Positions 58,801 to 64,000 of a stretch of DNA of 64,000 nt are shown in pieces. Under the pieces are notes generated by a model. That model saw only the letters and a list, made by a program, of their open reading frames with translations, ran no database searches and was not told the origin of the DNA. The stretch is from Lichenostomus cassidix (Eukaryota > Chordata > Aves > Passeriformes > Meliphagidae). The stretch spans positions 3,358,128-3,422,127 of the forward strand of contig CM039202.1 of assembly GCA_008360975.2 (NCBI GenBank). Direction: 5' to 3'. Numbering within the stretch: the first letter of the stretch is position 1; every line of letters begins with the position of its first letter. Both the position numbers and the translations under genes were made by a program.

Positions 58801-59175
58801 CTCTGGTGAGGTCACACCTCGATGATTATCCCAATTCCCACAGCAGTGGGGTGGTCAGTGGGTCACATCCCACACTGCAATCCCAAAACAAACCCTAAAG
58901 CAGAGCTGCCATACCTGAATCAGTGCCAAATTCCCCAAAAACACCCTTTTTTCCCCATTTTTCCCCATTTTTTCCCCATTTTCCCAGCTCTGGTGGCAGC
59001 GGCAGTGAGGTGCCACTTCAACGACTGTCCCAATTCCCACAGCAGTGGGGTGGTCAGTGGGTCACATCCCACACTGCAATCCCAAAATAAACCCTGAAGT
59101 GGAGCTGCCATACCTGAATCAGCAGGAAATTCCCCAAAAACACCTTTTTTCCCCATTTTTTCCCCATTTTCCCAG
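58801..59175 (+). repeat. Two partial upstream copies of TGFA exon 3 with its acceptor
   Basis: Copies start at 58801 (after TTTCTTGCAG) and 58988 (after TTTTCCCAG), spaced 187-188 bp from each other and from the real exon. Each unit is intron tail, polypyrimidine tract, AG, then the first ~55 nt of the exon, then a jump to GGGTGGTCAGTGGGTCACAT in place of CAGTTCTG. The 58988 copy still reads R-C-H-F-N-D-C-P-N-S-H. The 58801 copy is degraded and meets a stop. Neither has an evident donor. The intron part of the unit is also found once at about 58126-58200, its probable source. Confidence 0.92.
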
Positions 59176-59290
59176 CTCCGGTGGCAGCAGCAGTGAGGTC
59201 TCACTTCAACGACTGTCCCGATTCCCACAGCCAGTTCTGTTTCCACGGCACTTGTCGCTTCCTGGTGCAGGAGGACAAACCTGCCTGCGT
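59176..59290 (+). CDS. TGFA: TGFA exon 3: propeptide end and first two thirds of the EGF module
   Basis: This exon encodes the end of the N-terminal propeptide and most of the EGF-like growth factor, a secreted or membrane-tethered ligand of the EGF receptor. It opens in phase 1 (CT completing an Ala codon) after a tract ending TTTTCCCAG. It then reads [13 protein letters not shown]. Cysteines 1-4 of the EGF fold are visible (NDCPDS, QFCFHG, GTCRF, PAC), followed by V in the split codon GT|G. The donor is GTGAGT at 59291. The known N-terminal release site of this family lies after the A-A-A run; here the residue pair after it is V-R, where human has V-V. Length is 115 nt, close to the human exon. 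Two broken copies of its 5' half lie upstream. Identification is by clear recognition of the TGFA EGF sequence. Confidence 0.96.
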
Positions 59291-59299
59291 GTGAGTGTG

Positions 59300-59535
59300 G
59301 GGCTGCGGGCTTGGGGTGCTGGGAACCCCGAAATAACGGGGTTGGGGTGATGGGAACCCTGAAATACCGGGGTTGGAGAGCTGGGAACCCTGAAATAACG
59401 GGGTTGGGGTGCTGGGAACCCCGAAACAGTGGGCTTGGGGTGCTGGGAACCCCAAAATAACGGGGTTGGGGTGCTGGGAACCCCAAAATAACAGGGTTGG
59501 GGTGCTGGGAATCCCAAAACAATGGGGTTGGGGCT
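59300..59535 (+). repeat. ~31-bp minisatellite in TGFA intron 3
   Basis: About eight units of a GGGGTTGGGGTGCTGGGAACC-type sequence with CCAAAATAAC or CCGAAATAAC follow exon 3 at once. It begins within 20 bases of the exon 3 donor. Confidence 0.9.
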
Positions 59536-60438
59536 CCCCTGGGTCCTGGGATTGCCTCCCATGCCCATCCTGTGTGTCCCTGGACTGGGGACAGACTGAT
59601 GTCCCTCCTGTGTGTCCTTCCTGAGTGTGTCCCTGGTCCTGGGATTGACTCCAATGTCCATCCCATGTGTCCCTGGACTCAGGACAGACTGATGTCCATC
59701 CCGTGTGTCCTTCCCAGGCATGTCCCTGTTCCCAGGATTAACTCCAATGTCCATCCTTTGTGTCCCTGGACTGGGGACAGACTGATGTCCATCCTGTGTG
59801 TCCTTCCTGAACGTGATCTCGTTGTTGGGATGGACTCCAATGTCCATCCTGTGTGTCCTTCCCAAGTGTGTCCCTGGGCCCAGGCCTGGCTCCAGTGTCC
59901 ATCCCATGTGTCCTTCCCAAGCATCTCCCTATTCCTGGGATTGACTCCCATGTCCATCCCATGTGTCCCCATCCTGGGGTGACTCTGATGTCCATCCCGT
60001 GTGTCCTTCCTATGTCCCTGGTCCTGGGATCACTCCAATGTCCATCCTGTGTGTCCTCCCCAAGCGTGGCCCTGTTCCTGGGCTGGACTCCGCTGTCCAT
60101 CCCACATGTCCCCTCTCCAGGCAGGTCCCAGGCCTGACTCCCATGTCCTTCCCATGTCCTTGTTCCCAGGGTGACTCCCTGTCCCTGCCATGTGTCGCTG
60201 TTCCCATGTGTCTCTGTCCTGAGGTGACTCTGCTGTCCTTGTCCCTAACCTGTGTCTCCCTAACCCAGGGTGACTCCCTGTCCCTCCCATATGTCCCTGT
60301 TCCTGTGTGTCCCCATGCCAGGGTGACTCCCTGTCCCTATTCCTAACCTGTGTGTCCCTGTCCTGGGGTGACTCCACTGCCTCTGTTCCCGAGGTCACTC
60401 CCTGTCCCTGTTTTCTTGTGTCCCCATGCCAGGGTGAC

Positions 60439-60471
<33 letters not shown>

Positions 60472-60660
60472 TTGTGTGTCCCTGTCCTGGGGTGACTCCA
60501 CTGTCTCTGTCCCAGGTGACTCCCTGTCCCTGTTTCCGTGTGTCCCCATCCTGGGGTGACTCCCTGTCCCTGTGTGTCCCCATCCTGAGGTGACTCAATG
60601 TCCCTGCTCTGTGTCCCTGTTCCCATATATCCCTGTCCCATGGTGACCCCATGTCCCCAC
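59536..60660 (+). repeat. Diverged tandem repeats filling TGFA intron 3
   Basis: From 59540 to about 60150 there are ~55-bp units of the TGTCCATCC-TGTGTGTCC-TTCC type with GGACTGGGGACAGACTGA. From 60150 to 60650 there are shorter units such as GGTGACTCCCTGTCCCTG. The strand is C+T-rich throughout. No exon-like segment stands out until the exon 4 copies. Confidence 0.85.
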
Positions 60661-60893
60661 GTGTCACTCGGGGTCACACTGAGCACGCTGACCTGCTCTG
60701 TGTCCCTGTCAGGTGTCACTCAGGGTACGTGGGGACACGCTGTGAGCACACTGACCTGCTCTGTGTCCCTGTCAGGTGTCACTCGGTACATGAGGACACA
60801 CTGTGAGCACACTGACCCGCTCTGTGTCCCCAGGTGTCACTCGGGGTACGTGGGGACACGCTGTGAGCACACTGACCTGCTCTGTGTCCCCAG
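60661..60893 (+). repeat. Tandem copies of the TGFA exon 4 start with splice acceptors
   Basis: Four units of 52-63 bp start at about 60661, 60713, 60776 and 60834. Each reproduces the first ~48 nt of TGFA exon 4 (CHSGYVGTRCEH-T-DLL) followed by CTGTGTCCC and, in the last three junctions, an AG acceptor. The unit at 60834 is exactly 60 nt from the real start and open in frame. It would add 20 residues with three cysteines. Units at 60713 and 60776 lead to TGA inside the 60776 copy, which has lost 2 bases. Each unit also contains a GTGAGC that could act as a cryptic donor. Confidence 0.93.
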
Positions 60894-61043
60894 GTGTCAC
60901 TCGGGGTACGTGGGGACACGCTGTGAGCACGCTGACCTGCTGGCCGTGGTGGCAGCCAACCAGAAGAAGCAGACGATCACAGCCCTGCTCGTGGTGGCAG
61001 TGGTGGCCTCGGCGCTGCTTGTCACCGTCTGTGTCCTGGTGCA
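60894..61043 (+). CDS. TGFA: TGFA exon 4: last EGF loop, juxtamembrane cleavage site and transmembrane helix
   Basis: The exon begins G-TGT after CCCCAG. It completes the EGF module with cysteines 5 and 6 (VCHSGY, TRCEH) and the receptor-contacting tail HADLLA. The sequence DLLA-VVAA matches the family's C-terminal ectodomain shedding site, cut by ADAM17 in mammals. A short polar stretch N-Q-K-K-Q follows. Then comes one hydrophobic helix of about 22 residues starting I-T-A-L-L-V-V and ending V-C-V-L-V. The exon ends in phase 2 (CA) before GTGAGTG. Length is 150 nt, and phases match exons 3 and 5. The first ~48 nt are repeated four times immediately upstream; this last copy is the one continuous with the transmembrane segment, so it is the ancestral exon start. 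Confidence 0.96.
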
Positions 61044-61059
61044 GTGAGTGCTGGCCTGG

Positions 61060-61670
61060 GGACATCTTGGGGGACATCCCCTGACTCTGTCCCTGACCCT
61101 TAAGTCCAGCCCTGACCCCAGCCCCGTCCCTGTCCCTGACACTGTGCCCATCCCAATCCCTGACCTGTCCCTGTCCCCACTCCATCCCTGACCTGTCCAT
61201 GACCTTCCTGTCCCAGTCCCTGACTCATCCCTGTCCTCATTCCCATCCCTGTCCCATTCCTATCCCTATGCCTGTCCTGTCACTGTCCCTGACCTGTCCC
61301 TGTCTCTGACGTGTCCCTGTCCCCACTCCATCCCTTAACTGTCCATGACCTGTCCCTGACCTGTCCCTGACGTGTCTCTGTCCCCACTCCATCCCTGAAC
61401 TGTCCATGACCTGTCCCTAATCCGTCGTGTCCCATCCCTGACCTATCCCTGTCCCATCCCTGATCTGTCCCATCCCTGTCCCTGACCTGTCTCCGTCCCT
61501 GTCCCCATCCCTGACATGTCCCTGTTCCCATTCCCATCCCTGTCCCTGCTCCACCCCTGACCTGTCCCTGTCCCCATCCAAATTCCCATCCCTATCCCTG
61601 TCCCTGACCTGTCCCTGTCCCTGTCCCTGTCCCTGCCCTGTCCCTGTCCCTGACCTGTCCCTGTCCCTGT
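61060..61670 (+). repeat. (CCCTGTCCCTGACCTGT)n array filling TGFA intron 4
   Basis: Intron 4 is almost wholly made of CCCTGTCCCTGACC-type units of irregular 6- to 13-bp period with CCATCC interruptions. It runs to within 10 bases of the exon 5 acceptor, so it doubles as that exon's pyrimidine tract. Confidence 0.9.
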
Positions 61671-61676
61671 CCCCAG

Positions 61677-61789
61677 CTGCTGCCGCCTGCGCAGGCGCTG
61701 CCCGGGTTGGTGCCGAGAGCACGGAGGTGGCCAGGAGAAACCAGGGGGACTGCTCAAGGGGACAGCGTCCTGCTGCCACTCCGACACAG
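61677..61789 (+). CDS. TGFA: TGFA exon 5: cysteine-rich cytoplasmic tail
   Basis: After GTCCCCAG the exon completes a His codon and reads C-C-R-L-R-R-R-C-P-G-W-C-R-E-H. It continues with a Gly-rich linker and E-K-P-G-G-L-L-K-G-T-A-S-C-C-H-S-D-T. The paired membrane-proximal cysteines, the W-C-R motif, the EKP..LLKG block and the terminal CCHS block all match the TGFA cytoplasmic domain. In mammals that domain is palmitoylated and guides basolateral trafficking. The 113-nt exon ends in phase 1 at a strong donor (CAG|GTGAGG). Its last ~22 nt plus donor recur about six times downstream, so donor choice may be ambiguous. The tail is more Gly/Arg-rich than in mammals, in keeping with the G+C-rich surroundings. 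Confidence 0.93.
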
Positions 61790-62270
61790 GTGAGGGACAG
61801 GGGACAGCTGGGGTCACCTGGGGAATGTCCTGCTGCCACTCTGACACAGGTGAGGGACAGGGGACAGCTGGGGAGTGTCCTGCTGCCACTCCAACACAAG
61901 GGGACAGCTGAGAACACAGGGGACTGCTGGGGACAGCCGGGGGGTGACACATCCTGCTGCCACTCTTGACACAGGTGAGGGGACATGGGGACACAGGGGA
62001 CAGCTGGGGTGACACCTGGAGGGAATGTCCTGCTGCCCCTCCAACACAGGTGAGGGGACATAGGGACAGCTGGGGACACCTCCTGAGACAGGTGAGGGAC
62101 ACAGGGGACACCTGGGGAATGTCCTGCCACTCTGACACAGGTGAGGGACAGCTGGGGACACAGGGGTCAGCTGGGGACACAGGGAATGTCCTGCTGCCAC
62201 TTCAACACAGGTGAGGGACAGGGGACACCTGGGGACACAGGGAACACCTCCTGACACAAGTGAGGGACAC
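61790..62270 (+). repeat. Tandem copies of the TGFA exon 5 end with splice donors
   Basis: The exon edge CTGCTGCCACTC..ACACAG|GTGAGG recurs with donors at about 61850, 61975, 62050, 62141 and 62211. One further copy near 61900 has a broken donor (AAGGGGAC), and a decayed one lies near 62258. Spacers carry variants of GGGACAGCTGGGG. The first extra copy is exactly 60 nt after the real donor. Read in frame it gives 20 more residues ending again in S-C-C-H-S-D-T. The next intact donor is 125 nt further on and shifts the frame. Confidence 0.92.
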
Positions 62271-62512
62271 AGAAGTCACCTCAAGGGGGACAGGTGAGGG
62301 ATGGGACACCTGCTGGGTGTCACCTGCTGCTGTCCCCTGCCAGCTGAGGGACAGGTGACACCTCCTGCTGTCACACTGTGACAGCTAAATGACACAGGGG
62401 ACACCTGAGGGTGTCACCTGCCGCTGTCCCCTGCCAGCTGAGGCCCAGGTGACACCGCGGCAGCACACAGCCACCACCCCGCGGTGTCACCTGTCCCCTT
62501 GCCATCCCACAG
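62271..62512 (+). other. Remainder of TGFA intron 5
   Basis: G+C-rich intron sequence with loosely repeated GGGACACCTG and TGTCACCTGC words (62280-62460). It ends in the exon 6 acceptor. Confidence 0.6.
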
Positions 62513-62520
62513 GTGTGTGA
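62513..62520 (+). CDS. TGFA: TGFA exon 6 coding start: last residues and stop
   Basis: A pyrimidine-rich tract ending CCATCCCACAG precedes GT-GTG-TGA. Joined in phase to exon 5 this gives T-G-V-stop. Human TGFA ends T-V-V. The terminal valine and the T-x-V class I PDZ-ligand pattern are therefore kept. The terminal valine is known to matter for delivery of proTGFA to the surface. The assignment rests on phase, the acceptor and the immediate stop. Another acceptor could in principle be used, but I see no upstream AG giving a V-V-stop ending. Confidence 0.7.
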
Positions 62521-62779
62521 CAGACCCAGGACTGGCCCTGCACCTCCCTGCTCCGCTCCCCATCCTTTTTTGGGGTGATTTCCCCTTTTTCCTCGTTTTT
62601 CCAGCGCCAGGACGAGGCAGGAGCCAAACCTCGGATTTTCCCTTGGCTTTTGGGTTGTTTTCCCTGTTTTTTTCCCTCCTGGATATTCGGTTTTTAAACC
62701 CCACCAGGACTGGGGTTTATTTTTCTACAGAGGCACAAGCCCGGCTCATTTTGGGGACAAATCCCAGCTTTTTATTAAT

Positions 62780-62785
62780 AATAAA
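62780..62785 (+). promoter_or_regulatory. TGFA: Polyadenylation signal AATAAA
   Basis: A canonical AATAAA lies about 260 nt after the TGFA stop codon. The following 30-60 nt are A+T and C-rich, without a strong GU-rich element. It may be a weak or proximal site. Confidence 0.5.
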
Positions 62786-63038
62786 ATGAACATAAATCCT
62801 AGGAAACCTCCTCAGGCTGGAGCTCCAACCTCTGGCTCCAACCTTAATCCTCCCTCTTAACCAACCCAGAACTTTTCCCTCTGTTTTGGGGTTGTTTTTT
62901 GAGATTTTTTTGTTTTGTTTCAGTTTTTTTTTTTTTTTTTAAGTCATGGTTACTCTCATGTCTTCTGTATATGTTGCACTGAAAGTTAATATTTAATGTT
63001 TTAATTTATTTCGTGTGGTTTAAATTAATTTTGATTCC

Positions 63039-63044
63039 TATAAA
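63039..63044 (+). promoter_or_regulatory. TGFA: Variant polyadenylation signal TATAAA
   Basis: The hexamer TATAAA is followed within 10-40 nt by a strongly GU-rich run (TGTTCTTGTG, then TTTTTGGGGTTTTTG). That arrangement fits a functional cleavage site, and it closes the unique A+T-rich block. It is the more likely distal 3' end. Confidence 0.45.
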
Positions 63045-63060
63045 TATGTTCTTGTGATCG

Positions 63061-63222
63061 CCTGGTCTCGTTTTTGGGGTTTTTGTTCTTCCCCTCCTAA
63101 TAACCTGGATTAGAGTTATTTAAGTGATGTAAAAAACAACTTTTTTTCTGTAAAACTTGTGGTTTGGGGCTTTTTTTGGGGGCATATTTGGGAAGGAGAT
63201 GCTGGATCCCCTGGGATGAGCT
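63061..63222. other. Unique sequence downstream of TGFA
   Basis: T-rich unique sequence just past the presumed cleavage site. I see no gene in it. Confidence 0.5.
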
Positions 63223-63393
63223 CAGCCCCATTTTCCTGTATTTTCATCCCAAATTTTCAATCCCTGATTCCCCAGTTTCAGGCTCAGCCCCATTTTCCCA
63301 TGATTTTATCCCAAATTTCCAAGCCCTGATGCCCCAGTTTTGGGCTCAGCCCCATTTTCCCGTGATTCCATCCCAAATTTTCAATCCCTGATG
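63223..63393 (+). repeat. Three ~65-bp tandem units downstream of TGFA
   Basis: Three copies of CTCAGCCCCATTTTCC, then an ATCCCAAATTTTCAA block and CCCTGATxCCCCAGTTT. They lie just before the G-rich array. Confidence 0.88.
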
Positions 63394-63395
63394 CA

Positions 63396-63970
63396 CCACT
63401 AGGGGTTTTGGGGCAATTCCCATCAGGTTTGGGGTGGTTCCTGGAGGTTTTGCGGCGGTCTGAGGCAGTTTTGGGGCAATTCTCAGCGATTTTGGGGCGG
63501 TTCCCCTCAGTTTTGGGGCAGGTTTTGGAGCAGATTTTGGGACGGTTGCCGGCCCTTTTGGGGCAGTTCTAAGGCAGGTTTTGGGGTGGTTCTCCGAGAT
63601 TTTGGGGCGGGTTTTGGGGCCGTTTTGGGGTGGTTCCCGTCAGTTTTGGGGCGGATTTTAGGGCAGGTTTTCGGGCAGTTCCCGGCTGTTTTGGGGGCAG
63701 CTTTTAGAGCAGGTTTTGGGGCGGTTCTCCGAGATTTTGGGGCGGTTCCCGGCCGTTTTGGGGCAGATTTTGGGGCAGGTTTTAGATCAGGTTTTGGGGT
63801 GGATTTTGGGGCAGGTTTTAGGGTGGTTCCCAGCGGGTTTTGGGGCGGGTTTTGAGTCAAGTTTTAGGGCAGGTTTTGGGGCGGTTCCCGGCGGTTTTGG
63901 GGTGGGTTTTGAGTCAAGTTTTAGGGCAGGTTTTGGGGCGGTTCCCGGCGGTTTCGGGGCGGTTCTAGGG
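63396..63970 (+). repeat. G-rich ~20-bp minisatellite (GGTTTTGGGGCGGTTCCCGGC type)
   Basis: About 28 units are built from TTTTGGGGC, GGTTCCCGG and GGCAGG blocks, CpG-rich, running almost to the window end. Repeated G4 runs spaced by T4 make G-quadruplex formation plausible on the plus strand. It is open in both strands without looking coding. Confidence 0.9.
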
Positions 63971-64000
63971 CTCGCTGAGGGCTCCCATGGCCGAGGCCTA

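Larger units (their letters stand above)
62521..63060 (+). other. TGFA: TGFA 3' untranslated region (extent inferred)
   Basis: This segment is largely free of the tandem repeats that fill the rest of the locus. It is G+C-rich to about 62750 and then A+T-rich and unique to 63060. The block 62945-63060 contains TTAATATTTAATG-like motifs and looks like a typical conserved 3' UTR end. Two polyadenylation signals are visible, at 62780 and 63039. The human 3' UTR is several kilobases long, so this would be compact. No transcript evidence is available. Confidence 0.55.

Noticed and set aside
58043..58898. 260- and 234-codon Phe/Pro/Ser-rich plus frames and Lys/Gly-rich minus frames
   Set aside because: Caused by the polypyrimidine tract before TGFA exon 3.
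59497..60719. Several 120-230-codon frames in TGFA intron 3
   Set aside because: Diverged tandem repeats inside an intron; open on both strands with no family resemblance except where the exon 4 copies begin.
63507..63860. Pro/Lys-rich minus frame of 117 codons
   Set aside because: Product of the G-rich array downstream of TGFA.
6971..64000. CRISPR-like regular repeats
   Set aside because: Arrays are head-to-tail minisatellites without unique spacers, in a vertebrate genome.

Overview
The window looks like bird nuclear DNA, most likely from a songbird-like species. It holds more than thirty short 3' ends of CR1-type LINEs in both orientations, three related retroviral LTRs, about thirty micro- or minisatellite arrays, GT-AG introns and one 500-base assembly gap (56708-57207). 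There are no operons, compact bacterial-type genes or recognisable RNA genes. The species call rests on the CR1 and LTR content and is an inference.

The only gene I can prove is the 3' end of TGFA (pro-transforming growth factor alpha), plus strand, between 59176 and about 63060. Four exons are legible with matching splice phases. Exon 3 (59176-59290) carries the propeptide end and most of the EGF module. Exon 4 (60894-61043) carries the last EGF loop, the juxtamembrane cleavage site and the transmembrane helix. Exon 5 (61677-61789) carries the cysteine-rich cytoplasmic tail. Exon 6 (62513 on) carries the last codons, which end in valine, and a short 3' UTR. Exons 1 and 2 were not found. The preceding 59 kb is therefore probably TGFA intron, possibly with some upstream sequence.

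Layout: 1-26 kb is unique, mostly A+T-rich sequence broken by CR1 fragments and minisatellites. At 26-29.5 kb there are three LTRs, two direct and one inverted, the first inserted inside a minisatellite. From 30 to 48 kb there are more CR1 pieces and large arrays (30.6, 36.8, 39.9, 41.1, 42.1, 44.6 and 46.7 kb). From 48 to 57 kb there is an inverted CR1 pair, a long GGGAA array, a 1.4-kb array of about 73-bp units, and arrays on both sides of the gap. From 57 to 64 kb, TGFA exons lie in almost continuous tandem repeats.

The most unusual feature is that all three large TGFA exons have had an exon-intron edge captured in a local tandem array. Exon 3 has two partial upstream copies (about 188-bp period). 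Exon 4 has four upstream copies of its first ~48 bases, most with their own AG acceptor. Exon 5 has about six downstream copies of its last ~22 bases, most with their own GT donor. The nearest extra acceptor of exon 4 and the nearest extra donor of exon 5 are each exactly 60 nt away and in frame, so longer protein forms are possible on paper. A second recurring theme is that CR1 3' tails adjoin or seed simple-repeat arrays.
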